A stretch of DNA of 64,000 nucleotides. It comes from an uncultured Alphaproteobacteria bacterium. GTDB taxonomy: Bacteria > Pseudomonadota > Alphaproteobacteria > Caulobacterales > Caulobacteraceae. The stretch is taken from the NCBI GenBank assembly GCA_937920085.1, contig CALETE010000080.1, positions 217,851 through 281,850 on the forward strand, in the 5' to 3' direction. A program made the position numbers and the translations under genes. Position 1 is the stretch's first letter; every line of letters begins with the position of its first letter. The notes under the pieces are model-generated. The model was not told where the DNA came from. It made no database searches and saw only the letters and a list, made by a program, of their open reading frames with translations. Positions 7,577 through 17,224 of the stretch are shown here, piece after piece.

Positions 7577-9226
7577 ATGAGTGACCTGATCCTGCCCGAC
7601 TTGATCGCCCTTCTGGACCGTGCGGCCCTCGGGGCTGAAGCCTATGCCGATGATGCCCGGCAGGCTGTGGCAATGCGTACCGCCCCGAAAGGCAAGGTGG
7701 ACCGGGGTGCCCTGGACGCTGAACAGCATGTGGTCCACGGCCTGGCCTGGGTGGCAGCCTACGCCCAAACCCTACGCCAGACAGCGGCTTGGGCGGCTGA
7801 TCTCGCAGCTGAGGGGCGGCTGACCGAGAGCGAGGCCCTGCCCGCGCAGCTGCTGGCCTTTGAGTATCTCAGCCAGCTGGCAGGCGGCTTGCCCATGAAT
7901 CAGGGCGAGGTCTTTCGCCCGGGTGACCTGGGTCTGGACGGCGGTCAATTCGCAGGACTGATCGAGTCCCTGCGACCCGGCTCAGGCCAGCCGGTGAAGA
8001 CCCGTATTGTCGAACTGCTCGACGCCGCCCGGGGCCGAATGTCCCTAGAGGCCAGCGGGCTGGACGAGACCCTGCAGCAAATCGCCGACCAGTTCACCAC
8101 CTTCACCGCCCAGAAGGTCACGCCCTTCGCGCAAGGCTGGCACCTGAGGGACGAACTGATCCCCATCGAACTTCTGAAAGAACTGGCCGACCTGGGCGTC
8201 TTTGGCCTGACCGCACCAGAGGCCCACGGCGGATCGGGCCTGGGCAAGATTGCCATGTGTGTGGTGTCCGAGGCCCTGTCCAGGGGCTGGATCGGTGCCG
8301 GGTCCCTGGGCACACGGTCTGAAATCGCTGTCGAGTTGATCCTGGCCCACGGCACAGAGGACCAGAAGGCTCGGTTCCTTGAGCGGATCACCAGTGGCGA
8401 GATCATTCCCACGGCGGTCTTCACCGAACCGGAGACGGGATCAGACCTTGGTGCCCTGCGGACCCGAGCAGAAAAGGTCGGCGATGTCTGGAAGGTGACT
8501 GGCGCCAAGACTTGGATCACCCATGCGGCCCGGGCTGATGTGATGACCCTGCTGGTGCGCACCGATCCAGCGTCCAAAGACCATCGCGGCCTGACCATGC
8601 TGCTGGCGGAAAAGCCTCGGGGCACGGTCGCTGATCCCTTCCCGGCAATGGGCATGTCCGGCGGCGAAATCGGGGTGATCGGCTATCGGGGCATGAAGGA
8701 ATACGAGATCGCCTTTGACGGGTTTGAGGTCGCTGACGCCAATGTTCTGGGTGGAGCCCTAGGTCAGGGCTTTTCCCAACTGATGGCGACCTTCGAAAGC
8801 GCTCGGATCCAGACGGCGGCCCGGGCCATCGGGGTTGGGCAGGCGGCCCTCGATACCGCCCTAGACTATGCCCTGCAGAGGCGGCAGTTCGGCCAGCCGA
8901 TCGCCCAATTTCCCAGGGTGGCCAATAAGCTGGCCATGATGGCGGCAGAATTGCTAGGTGCCCGGCGCCTGGCCTGGTTTGCCGCCCGCGCCAAGGACGA
9001 AGGACGGCGCTGCGACCTTGAGGCCGGCATGGCGAAGCTGACCGCCGCCCGCATAGCCTGGGCCTGCGCAGACAATGGAGTGCAGATTCATGGGGGAACC
9101 GGCTTCGCCGTTGAGCAACCTGCCAGCCGCCTGCTCGCAGACGCCCGCATCCTCAACATCTTTGAAGGGGCGGGAGAGATACAGGCTCAGGTGATCGCCC
9201 GGCGCCTGCTGGAAGGTGCCAACTAG
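7577..9226 (+). CDS. mcd: Acyl-CoA dehydrogenase with N-terminal extension, probable (2S)-methylsuccinyl-CoA dehydrogenase
   Basis: 549 residues, about 160 longer than ordinary acyl-CoA dehydrogenases. Residues 1-165 form a helical extension; 170-549 are the FAD domain set, with the flavin/substrate segment TAVFTEPETGSDLGALRTRA, the later KTWITHA motif, the RRQFGQPIAQFP helix, and catalytic Glu530 in IFEGAGEIQ. Length and extension match methylsuccinyl-CoA dehydrogenase of the ethylmalonyl-CoA pathway, which oxidises methylsuccinyl-CoA to mesaconyl-CoA. No other gene of that pathway is in the window, so the exact substrate is inferred from architecture. ATG 7577 has only a weak ribosome site. 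It converges with the WYL gene. Confidence 0.75.
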   Translation: MSDLILPDLIALLDRAALGAEAYADDARQAVAMRTAPKGKVDRGALDAEQHVVHGLAWVAAYAQTLRQTAAWAADLAAEGRLTESEALPAQLLAFEYLSQLAGGLPMNQGEVFRPGDLGLDGGQFAGLIESLRPGSGQPVKTRIVELLDAARGRMSLEASGLDETLQQIADQFTTFTAQKVTPFAQGWHLRDELIPIELLKELADLGVFGLTAPEAHGGSGLGKIAMCVVSEALSRGWIGAGSLGTRSEIAVELILAHGTEDQKARFLERITSGEIIPTAVFTEPETGSDLGALRTRAEKVGDVWKVTGAKTWITHAARADVMTLLVRTDPASKDHRGLTMLLAEKPRGTVADPFPAMGMSGGEIGVIGYRGMKEYEIAFDGFEVADANVLGGALGQGFSQLMATFESARIQTAARAIGVGQAALDTALDYALQRRQFGQPIAQFPRVANKLAMMAAELLGARRLAWFAARAKDEGRRCDLEAGMAKLTAARIAWACADNGVQIHGGTGFAVEQPASRLLADARILNIFEGAGEIQAQVIARRLLEGAN

Positions 9227-9233
9227 AGCCCTT

Positions 9234-10214
9234 TCAAACCTTGTGGGCAAGTAGGGCCATCTGCAGTTCCTGGCGCATGACGGTCTTCAGCCGCTCTGGG
9301 CCCAGGATTTCGACCTTGTCGCCCCAGGTGAACAAGTGCCAGGCCAGTTCCCGCATGCCCCCCGCCCGGAATGCCGCCAATACTGAGCCATCGCTCTGGG
9401 GGGTCAGGACCTGGGTCGGATGGAACCGCCAGCCCATGGCCTCTTCAGCGCCGTGGGGCAGGATACGCAGGTTTATGTCCTCCACCTCGTCCTGATAAAT
9501 GCCGAAGCTTCGCTCCTGAAAGGCCTGAAGGGTAAAGCCCGCCGGTCTGCCGCCAGGAATGTCGGTGACCTCTATGTCCCGGAGCCGGTCCAGACGCCAG
9601 GTTCGGGGTTCAACGGACTCGCCCTCTGCGCCCACCAGATAGTTGGCCCGACCAAACATCAGGCCAAAGGGCGTCACCACCCGCTCCCGGCCAGGGGTCG
9701 AGCCCCCGTCATATTTGAAGCGCAGGCGGTGCAGGGACATGATCGCCTCGCGCACAGCACTGAGCACGGTCTCGTCCTCGAAGGGACGCGGGCCGGCGTG
9801 AATGGCCAGGGTTTGGGACTCCAGCAGGGCCTCAAGGTCGGGGGCCAGCTTACGCCGCACCCCGGCCCGCATGGCCGACAGCACCTTCTGCTCCAAATTG
9901 CCAAGGGCCTTGGCCCGGGCCTGGGCACCTATGCTGCGGAAGTATTCTGCGGCCGCCCGTAGGGCGGCGAACTCATCTGCGGTCGGGGCCTGGAAAACGC
10001 CGTCCAGACCCGCCGGAATACGCCAGCGACGGGTCGGCGGATCCTCAACCTCCTCCATCTGCGGAAAGGCGTCGCGGACGGCGTCGCGCATGCGCTCGGC
10101 CGTACGTCGCCCCACCCCCATTGCCGCGGCCATTTCGTCAAGGGTTAGCCCCTCGGCGGATCCGGCGAGCCGACGGGCGAGCTCTAGTAAGCGGGTGGCT
10201 TTCTCATGGCGCAT
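9234..10214 (-). CDS. WYL-domain helix-turn-helix transcriptional regulator
   Basis: 326 residues. An N-terminal winged HTH (about 8-65; LDEMAAAMGVGRRTAERM is the recognition region), a linker, a WYL domain (about 140-230; FKYDGG, then TPFGLMFGRANYLVGAEG and TWRLDRLRDIEV) and a C-terminal WCX extension. WYL regulators sense ligands, often nucleic acid; the Caulobacter DNA-damage activator DriD has this length and architecture, but identity with DriD is not shown. It is divergent from an unknown 129-residue gene, with a candidate operator between them (10247-10268), so autoregulation and control of the neighbour are plausible. ATG at 10214. Confidence 0.88.
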   Translation of the reverse strand: MRHEKATRLLELARRLAGSAEGLTLDEMAAAMGVGRRTAERMRDAVRDAFPQMEEVEDPPTRRWRIPAGLDGVFQAPTADEFAALRAAAEYFRSIGAQARAKALGNLEQKVLSAMRAGVRRKLAPDLEALLESQTLAIHAGPRPFEDETVLSAVREAIMSLHRLRFKYDGGSTPGRERVVTPFGLMFGRANYLVGAEGESVEPRTWRLDRLRDIEVTDIPGGRPAGFTLQAFQERSFGIYQDEVEDINLRILPHGAEEAMGWRFHPTQVLTPQSDGSVLAAFRAGGMRELAWHLFTWGDKVEILGPERLKTVMRQELQMALLAHKV

Positions 10215-10246
10215 GGACCAGCCTCAAAACGAAAAAGAGAACATAG

Positions 10247-10268
10247 CAAAAACCTACGTCCATTTTTG
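10247..10268. promoter_or_regulatory. Inverted repeat in the WYL regulator/unknown gene divergent promoter
   Basis: CAAAAA (10247-10252), ten bases, TTTTTG (10263-10268), in the 102-base divergent intergenic region. Spacing puts the arms on one DNA face roughly 1.5 turns apart. It is a candidate operator for the WYL regulator; AT-rich short arms can arise by chance. Confidence 0.3.
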
Positions 10269-10316
10269 TCGCATTGCTAGCTCAGAGTGATCCTGCCGAA
10301 ACGAAAGGACCTACCC

Positions 10317-10706
10317 ATGTCGAATGTTCATGCGATCCGCAAAGCCCATCCGGAGCCCCTGTTCCTGTTTGACGTGCGTCGGCCGCTTCAGGCGGCGAGC
10401 CCAGAGATGATTTCCCGCCTGATCACCCACGCCGATCAAGCGACCCGCCTGCCCGGTGGCCGGCTGCGCCTGCGGATCAGCGGAGAGATGATTGAGCGCC
10501 TGCAAGCTCAGGGCCGACTGGGGACCGAGGATTATCGCCTGGCCGATCTGACCGTGGACTGGGATGAAACCGAAGGTCAGGTGATCCAGGTGCGGGACGA
10601 TGCCCGCCTGCGCGACGCCTCAGCGCGGTGGGCCGACTGGGATGCCCTTTGGGACGAGGCCGCCTATCAGCCAGAGGTCAGCGTCCGACAGGCCTTTGCG
10701 GCCTAG
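10317..10706 (+). CDS. Hypothetical protein divergent from WYL regulator
   Basis: 129 residues, soluble, no signal peptide, no family I recognise. The centre (GRLRLRISGEMIERLQAQG) looks like a short beta-helix unit and the C-terminus is Trp- and Asp-rich (ARWADWDALWDEAAY), suggesting a small acidic protein-binding domain. ATG 10317 has AAGGA upstream; an earlier in-frame ATG at 10287 lacks a ribosome site. The divergent pairing with a WYL regulator suggests co-regulation, possibly stress-related, but no function can be given. Confidence 0.7.
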   Translation: MSNVHAIRKAHPEPLFLFDVRRPLQAASPEMISRLITHADQATRLPGGRLRLRISGEMIERLQAQGRLGTEDYRLADLTVDWDETEGQVIQVRDDARLRDASARWADWDALWDEAAYQPEVSVRQAFAA

Positions 10707-11199
10707 GGGGAAATTCATTCCCGAGTGACCAGCTTTTAAAACAGCCTAGAAGCGCAGCTCAGCCGCCACCAGGGCGAGACCTTCAATCTGGTATATCTTC
10801 ACGGAAAAGGGGCACTGCAGATTATAGAATTCCCGGAATTCCCCATAGACACCGGAGACACCAACTTCAAAAGCTGGGTGCCTCAGAAGCACCTGCGGGC
10901 CGCGCCGTGGCAATGGCCAGCTTAGCCTCGAGGTTTGGAACCCCGTTGTCATTTGTCCGATCTGCAAAATCGGCACTGATATTGGTCGAGATCGGATCAC
11001 TGATTGCCAGAGCAGCGGTGAACTTGCCACCGTCGGCCATGGGTTTGGTGTGCTCCCCCACCCGTACACCTAGGCGCGGCAATCCTTTAGCGACTCATAT
11101 GAACCGATATCGCGCCAGATGCGTTTCAGATTCGGAGCCCCATCTCGCCGGATATTTCGAATCAAAAATCCGGATTATGCTCTGCGACTGGAGGGCAGT
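10707..11199. other. Gene-poor stretch holding only the porin remnant
   Basis: Between the 129-residue gene and the receiver gene there is no intact gene. The porin remnant fills 10746-11085. The last 115 bases upstream of the receiver gene hold a small CCGGAT...ATCCGG inverted repeat around 11151-11176 and no promoter I can name. Confidence 0.6.
10746..11085 (-). pseudogene. Decayed remnant of an outer-membrane porin (DcaP-like)
   Basis: Two minus-strand frames read as one broken protein. The first (about 11082 to 10870) includes GKFTAALAISDPISTNIS and GVPNLEAKLAIAT; it runs into a stop at 10867. The other frame then continues with EVGVSGVYGEFREFYNL, KIYQIEGLALVAAELRF and stops at 10746. 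The beta-strand pattern and the phrases AALAISDP and VGVSGVYGEF resemble DcaP-type trimeric porins of about 400 residues. The piece lacks the N-terminus, the signal peptide, most of the barrel and the C-terminal strand, and needs a frameshift near 10880, so it is not functional. Confidence 0.55.
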
Positions 11200-11679
11200 A
11201 TGGCCGAACCTAAAATCAGTGCCGCTCAGGCACCTGCCTACAAGGTGCTTGTGGCAGACAGCCAGCCGGTAAACCGTGACATCGTGCGACGGATCCTCGA
11301 GCCCATGGGGGCCTCGGTGACCGAAACCTCAGATGGGCGGGAAGCCCTGGACGCCACCGCCACAGTCGCTTTTGACCTTATCCTGCTGGATATGAAAATG
11401 CCGGGCATGGATGGGGCCACTGTGGTTAGACGCATCCGCGCCAGCGATAGTCCCAACTGCCGGGCGCCGATCCTGGTCTTCTTGGCAGGCCAAGAGACCT
11501 ATGCCGAGCGGCTTTTGACCTATGAATTTGACGGCACCCTGACCAAGCCCTTGGTCCATGATCACCTGATTGAAGCTTTCATTGCCTATTGCCCGCAAGG
11601 ATCGAGGCGACCAGACGCCGGGCGCAGTGGCTCAATCTGGGGGCAAGGTGGCCCTTTCGACCGCAGCGCGATTGGCTAG
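11200..11679 (+). CDS. Receiver-domain response regulator
   Basis: 159 residues, a CheY-like receiver with no output domain. Acidic Asp20 (LVADSQPVNRD), phosphoacceptor Asp64 (LILLDMKMPGMDG) and the conserved Lys in LTKPL are present; the first acidic pair is reduced to one Asp (A-D instead of D-D), common in hybrid-kinase type receivers. The last 30 residues are a basic, Gly-rich tail with no domain. ATG 11200 has GGAGG 7 bases upstream; the frame extends to 11119 but with no ribosome site. No kinase gene adjoins, so the partner is elsewhere. Confidence 0.85.
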   Translation: MAEPKISAAQAPAYKVLVADSQPVNRDIVRRILEPMGASVTETSDGREALDATATVAFDLILLDMKMPGMDGATVVRRIRASDSPNCRAPILVFLAGQETYAERLLTYEFDGTLTKPLVHDHLIEAFIAYCPQGSRRPDAGRSGSIWGQGGPFDRSAIG

Positions 11680-11742
11680 TTTGGTCATACAGCGGCTGTT
11701 GCAAGGGCAAGTCGCACCCCTCAATTCACCTGAGAACCGTAG

Positions 11743-12338
11743 ATGTCCGACCATAGCCTTCGTCGCGCGGGTTCGGTTGCCTCAGGCGATCACGTGGCAA
11801 TCCGTCTGATCAAGGCTGCAGATCTTCCACAGATTGCTGGATTTCCCTTCACGGCCTCAATCATAGAGCCATTGTCAGATCTTCATGCCCTGACCCGTGC
11901 ATTCGAAAGCACGGGCCTGTGGGCAGAAACATCCGGGGCGGTCGCGATTGTTGATGCACAGTCGGAACGCCTCTTGGGTACCCTGCAGTTCTACAGGTCG
12001 GCTCCCTGCATCCATGGCTTTGAACTGGGCTACATCATTCACGATGCTGCAGATCGAGGCAAAGGCATGGCATCGGAAGCGGTCAGACTGTTTTCAGATT
12101 ACCTGTTTGACTCGCTTCCAGATTTCTACCGGCTCCAGCTGATTATTGAGGCGTGGAATGTCCCATCCTGGAAGCTTGCAGAGCGCTGTGGCTTCGTAAG
12201 AGAAGGCTTGTTGCGCAGCGCCGGATTCGGGACGGGCGATCCGGCCGATTGCTTTATCTATTGCCGGACGCGGAAAGACTGGCACGAGGCCCGCCATAGC
12301 CCCGTCAGCATGGGCGGCGCACCCAAGACCCCCAATCC

Positions 12339-12342
<4 letters not shown>
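11743..12342 (+). CDS. GNAT family N-acetyltransferase (RimJ/RimL-like)
   Basis: 199 residues. GNAT fold with the acetyl-CoA pyrophosphate loop in ELGYIIHDAADRGKGMASEA (the R/Q-x-x-G-x-A/G site as DRGKGMA) and the RimJ-type C-terminal signature NVPSWKLAERCGFVREGLLR. RimJ/RimL relatives acetylate protein N-termini, amino acids or antibiotics; the substrate cannot be told. ATG 11743, weak ribosome site. The stop overlaps the stop of the convergent formaldehyde dehydrogenase gene by four bases. Confidence 0.85.
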
Positions 12343-13448
<1,106 letters not shown>

Positions 13449-13776
13449 GACAGGGTCTCCACTTGAACTTGGGGACCATGTCGGGGGTCGCCTCGCGAGG
13501 CAAGAGGCTATGGGTCTAAATTGGATCGCCCTTTCTCGCCCCCCGGCGGAATTCGCCTAGGCCCGGTAAAGGGAAATCCGCAGAAAAGTGACGCCAAAAT
13601 GTCAGCACCCGAAAGTTTTGAGCAATCAAGTCGCAATTATGGCGACATTGTTTCAGTTAGGTGGACGACCCTGAAATATTAGCCCTAGCCCCGTCCTTGC
13701 ATGGCGAACCTGCGGCTCTTCGTCCCCTTGGACCCTTGAGCCGGCGGGACTCCCCCGCATACGACAGGAGAAAACC
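13449..13776. other. 328-base divergent intergenic region
   Basis: No gene is seen. It must hold the promoters of frmA and of the EF-hand gene. Besides the palindrome at 13490-13501, the stretch 13600-13680 is relatively AT-rich (ATGTCAGCACCCGAAAG, GCAATTATGGCGACATTG) and could hold regulatory sites; I can name none of them. Confidence 0.5.
13490..13501. promoter_or_regulatory. Palindrome upstream of frmA
   Basis: Perfect 12-base palindrome GCCTCGCGAGGC, 42 bases before the frmA start. A possible operator; no FrmR-like gene is nearby and a palindrome this GC-rich may be chance. Confidence 0.25.
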
Positions 13777-14406
13777 GTGCAACTATCTGGAATATCAAAT
13801 AGTTATGGAGCATCGGGGGTCCAACGGGCCCTGATGGGCCTTGTCAATCAAGCGACAAATGGAAGTAGAAGCACCGGGCAGGTCTTGCCGGGCGCGGACC
13901 AGGATTCTGACGGGGACGGTCCTGCGCCGCCACCGCCCCCTAGGCCCGGCGGCCAGGCGTCGAGCCAATTTGCCGCCAGCACCCTGGCCAGCCTACTCAG
14001 CGTCCAACAGCAACCCAGCGCCTCGGACTTTGCAGCAAAGCTAATCGGGCAGGTAGATACCAATGGCGACGGCAATCTCAGCCTTGATGAGATCAAATCG
14101 ACACTGGAAAAGGCGGGTCTGACTAAGACCTCGTCAACCTCAGACGGGCGTCCCAGTGACCCCTTGGCTCAAGCCTTTGGAAAGCTCGACAGCAATGGTG
14201 ACGGTAAGCTGGACACCAATGAATTAGCCAGCGCCCTGGAGACCCTGCGCAAGTCGCACCACGGACACCGTCATGGGCCCCCGCCGCCTCCACCGCCGCA
14301 AGATGCGACCGTTGCTTCGGCAACGCCAGCTTCGGACGCGGCTACAGCAGCAGTGGCAACGCCCACAGCCACAGCCAGCCTATCGGCAGCATCTGCTGGG
14401 GGTTAG
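13777..14406 (+). CDS. EF-hand calcium-binding protein with proline-rich segments
   Basis: 209 residues, GTG start with AGGAG six bases upstream. Two canonical EF-hand loops: DTNGDGNLSLDE (about residues 92-103) and DSNGDGKLDTNE (about 139-150). A third DxDxDG-like run, DQDSDGDGP (about 41-49), precedes a PPPPPPRPGG stretch, and a second His/Pro segment (HHGHRHGPPPPPPP) follows the second EF-hand; the tail is Ala/Thr-rich low complexity. No classical signal peptide, so location is unclear; similar proteins in Caulobacterales are annotated as EF-hand proteins. The His/Pro segments suggest metal binding beyond calcium. Convergent with the histidine kinase gene, overlapping it by four bases at the stops. 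Confidence 0.85.
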   Translation: MQLSGISNSYGASGVQRALMGLVNQATNGSRSTGQVLPGADQDSDGDGPAPPPPPRPGGQASSQFAASTLASLLSVQQQPSASDFAAKLIGQVDTNGDGNLSLDEIKSTLEKAGLTKTSSTSDGRPSDPLAQAFGKLDSNGDGKLDTNELASALETLRKSHHGHRHGPPPPPPPQDATVASATPASDAATAAVATPTATASLSAASAGG

Positions 14407-15782
14407 AGGGGCAACCGAACCTTGGCCGTCAGCCCGAGAGGGCTGGCGGTCAGGATCACATCGCCGCCATGGGCCCGTGCGATTGACCGTGCCACAGCAA
14501 GCCCCAGACCGACCCCAGCCCCATCCAGGGTCCGCGCGCTTTCGGCACGATAGAAGGGCGTAAAGACCCGCTCCAGCTCCAAGGGGCTGAGTCCAGGCCC
14601 CCGATCAGAGATCTCAACCAAGGCCTCGCCGTCTTGAATTGACAGGATGAGTTGGGCCTCCCCGCCATATTTCACGGCGTTGTCTACGAGGTTCCCAAAC
14701 AGTCGGGCAAGCCCCAAGCTGTCAGCTTGGATGGTAACACCGACCCCATCCTCCAGACCGACATTGCGTCCCATTTGAACCGCGTCGTCCACAATGCACT
14801 CTAGAACAGAGCGCAAATCCACCTGCTCACGGGTCCTGCTGGCGCTGGCATCGCGGATAAACGCCAGGACTGAGGTGATCATCTGCTCCATCTGCTCGAC
14901 GTCCGCGAGCACTGCAGTCTTCACAGGTGTCGGGGCGGACTCCAGCTTGAAACGAATCCGGGCGAGTGGCGTGCGCATGTCATGGCTGATGGCCCCCACC
15001 ATGCCGGTACGATCCTCGATAAACCGCTTGAGGCGCGTCTGCATGTCGTTGAAAGCGCGGGCCGCGACGCCGATCTCAGCAGGTCCTGTCAGAGGCAGAA
15101 TGGCACCTGTCGGGTCCCGCCCCAGGGCTTCAGCGGCCCCGGCAAAGGCCCGGATAGGTGCGGTAATGCGCTGGGCAAATAGGTAACCTAGGGGGACGGT
15201 GAGAACTGCACATCCCGCCAGCCACATTAGGAGCCGCTTGTGCCAAGCGTTGGGAAAAGGATCCGGGCCGGGCTCAACAAGGGTCCAGCGGCCATCAGAT
15301 CGATGCACAGCCGCGACGAAGTTGTTCATCAATAACCCGCCGCCAAAACTCATCATGCTGCGGCGCCCCATGCGGCGAAGAGGCGCAGGCGGCGGGCCGG
15401 GTCCCAGGCGCAGAGTCTCCGGCCGCCAGCGTTCTGGGGGCGGCTTGATGATCAGCACGACATTTTCAGGTTCGACGTGCAAGAGCTCAGCCAGATGAGG
15501 GAGCATTTCCTCCTCCATCCAGGGGGGTGGAGGGCGATCGGTAACTGGAGGGGCATCCACGACGGATCGCACAAAGACGTTTCCAGCCCGGGGTGTAAGG
15601 GAGCCACCGTCCAGGGCTTGAGCAACTTCTGTTAGGCGATAGACCGGCCGTGGCGGCGGCGGGGTCAAAACGAGCATCACGAAGGTCAGCGCCTGGGCAA
15701 TGATCAGGGTGATGATGAGCAGGCCCGTGAGCTGCAGAGCGATCGGCGCCCCTAGGCCATTAGACTTGGACCGCTGATTCAC
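14403..15782 (-). CDS. Sensor histidine kinase, EnvZ/PhoQ-like
   Basis: 459 residues. Two membrane helices (about 17-39 and 184-204) flank a periplasmic domain rich in Pro and Arg (PPPPRPVYR, PPPERWRPETLRLGPG, PPPAPLRRMGRR). Then a HAMP domain (205-257), the phospho-accepting His267 in GAISHDMRTPLARIRFKLE, and the ATPase core with N box (NLVDNAVKYG), G1 DRGPGL and G2 GVGLGLAVARS. It phosphorylates the OmpR-type regulator encoded just upstream, whose stop overlaps its start by four bases (translational coupling). A Spy-like gene precedes them, so envelope or metal stress is the likely signal. Confidence 0.92.
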   Translation of the reverse strand: MNQRSKSNGLGAPIALQLTGLLIITLIIAQALTFVMLVLTPPPPRPVYRLTEVAQALDGGSLTPRAGNVFVRSVVDAPPVTDRPPPPWMEEEMLPHLAELLHVEPENVVLIIKPPPERWRPETLRLGPGPPPAPLRRMGRRSMMSFGGGLLMNNFVAAVHRSDGRWTLVEPGPDPFPNAWHKRLLMWLAGCAVLTVPLGYLFAQRITAPIRAFAGAAEALGRDPTGAILPLTGPAEIGVAARAFNDMQTRLKRFIEDRTGMVGAISHDMRTPLARIRFKLESAPTPVKTAVLADVEQMEQMITSVLAFIRDASASRTREQVDLRSVLECIVDDAVQMGRNVGLEDGVGVTIQADSLGLARLFGNLVDNAVKYGGEAQLILSIQDGEALVEISDRGPGLSPLELERVFTPFYRAESARTLDGAGVGLGLAVARSIARAHGGDVILTASPLGLTAKVRLPL

Positions 15783-16495
15783 GGCCGCGTCACCTTGGCG
15801 TCGAACAAATAGCCCGCACCACGATAAGTGCGGATGATGTCCTGATTGGCCCCATCATTGAGCTTGCGCCGCAAGCGGCTGATCTGAACGTCGACAGCGC
15901 GGTCGAAGACATCAGCATCTGCACCCCGAGCGCTCTCGATCAGTTCATCCCGAGACAGTATGCGCTGCGGATTGGCTAAAAACACACAAAGAAGGGCGTA
16001 TTCACCGCCGGTCAAAATCACATTTACGCCCATAGGGGTCTTCAAACTGCGTCGAAGACTGTCGAGGGCAAAGCCATTGAAATAGGTGATGCGCCCCTTG
16101 GGCACGCCGGCGCCACGGGAGTCTTCGCGACGGCGGAGGACTGCGCGCACCCTTGCCAGCAATTCCCTGGGACTGCAGGGCTTGGGCAGATAGTCGTCGG
16201 CCCCCAGCTCAAGACCCAAGATCCGATCAATTTCTTCGCCCATGGCCGAAAGGATGATCACCGCCGGGCCACCGGTTTCTGACAGCCTTCGGCAAATGCT
16301 CAAGCCGTCTTCGCCTGGTAGCATCACATCAAGGACGATGAGGTCGACATGAGCTTTTTCCAGCACAGCCTCCATGCCAAGGGCATCCGCCGCGAGGTCG
16401 ACTGTGTAACCATGATGACTCAGATAGTCGGCAATCCCTGCACGAAGATCGCTGTCGTCATCGACAATCAGGATGTGCGGCTGCGGTTGGTCCAT
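15779..16495 (-). CDS. OmpR/PhoB-family response regulator
   Basis: 238 residues from ATG 16495 (an alternative ATG at 16537 adds 14 residues; neither has a good ribosome site). Receiver domain 5-120 with acidic Asp12-14, phosphoacceptor Asp56 (LIVLDVMLPGEDG) and Lys in LPKPCSP; winged-helix output domain 140-235 with FDRAVDVQISRLRRKL and the YRGAGYLF wing. It binds DNA when phosphorylated by the coupled kinase. Likely targets include the Spy-like gene upstream and perhaps this operon itself. Confidence 0.92.
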   Translation of the reverse strand: MDQPQPHILIVDDDSDLRAGIADYLSHHGYTVDLAADALGMEAVLEKAHVDLIVLDVMLPGEDGLSICRRLSETGGPAVIILSAMGEEIDRILGLELGADDYLPKPCSPRELLARVRAVLRRREDSRGAGVPKGRITYFNGFALDSLRRSLKTPMGVNVILTGGEYALLCVFLANPQRILSRDELIESARGADADVFDRAVDVQISRLRRKLNDGANQDIIRTYRGAGYLFDAKVTRP

Positions 16496-16690
16496 ATCAA
16501 TCTGGGTCAGTGCATGCGTCGGTAAGTGGAAACCCATTATCGGATGGCCGCACGCTCTATGCTTATGAATTAGAGCATTTTTTTGCCCGAGAGGATTCCA
16601 CGAAATTGAAAAAGGCTTTCGGACCGGAGGCAAGTGGAGGCGACCTCCTTTGCAGATCGCCTGTCTTGTCCAGTCCGAGAGGTCAATGGC

Positions 16691-17224
16691 CTAGGGGCGT
16701 GGCGGCGGTCCCATCATCTTACGCGGACCACCTTCACCCCCGTGCCCATGGTGACCGGGCATCCCGCGGAGACGGACCAGGGCGTCGAAGACTTGTTGCT
16801 GATCGGGGCTAAGGGCCGCGTAGAAGGCTCGGACGGCAGCTTCCATCTTAGTGTGTTTCGCCAACTTTTCTGCCCGATGCTTGTCCATCATGTCGAGGTG
16901 CTGCAGGGCGGTCCCGGCGACAGGGGGTTTGTCGGGCATTTCGGAGGGCGGAGGCGGAGGTGCAATCGCGCTTTCAAATGCCTGCCAAGCAGGCTCCTGG
17001 TCGGCGCGCAGACGAAGAATGGTGTGCATGTCCTTCGCCATCTGCGCCCTGTGCTCGGCCATGTCCCTCTCCATGTCTGGGGAAGGCCGTCCCATATGTC
17101 GGCCCATCATCCCCATGGCACCCGGGGGTGGCGGAGGCATCTGGGCCAGGGCTGGCGCAGCAAGTACAGTCAGAGACGCGGCAACAAGGACGGCGCGCAG
17201 AGACGGTGAAAAACGCTGGATCAT
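16691..17224 (-). CDS. Periplasmic Spy/CpxP-like protein (LTxxQ family)
   Basis: 177 residues with a signal peptide (MIQRFSPSLRAVLVAASLTV, cleavage after ALA near residue 28). Start ATG 17224 has AGGAG 7 bases upstream. The mature protein is helical, Met/His-rich (MGMMGRHMGR, HHGHGG) and has two LTxxQ-like motifs, LRADQEP and LSPDQQQ, as in Spy, CpxP and the heavy-metal resistance protein CnrX family. Such proteins act as periplasmic chaperones or as negative sensors of a two-component system. Gene order Spy-regulator-kinase on one strand supports a feedback role. The Met/His content suggests copper or other metal binding (inference). Confidence 0.85.
   Translation of the reverse strand: MIQRFSPSLRAVLVAASLTVLAAPALAQMPPPPPGAMGMMGRHMGRPSPDMERDMAEHRAQMAKDMHTILRLRADQEPAWQAFESAIAPPPPPSEMPDKPPVAGTALQHLDMMDKHRAEKLAKHTKMEAAVRAFYAALSPDQQQVFDALVRLRGMPGHHGHGGEGGPRKMMGPPPRP

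Noticed and set aside
16571..16600. Half of a palindromic repeat upstream of the response regulator
   Set aside because: Only one arm is visible; noted under the repeat finding but not annotated as an element.
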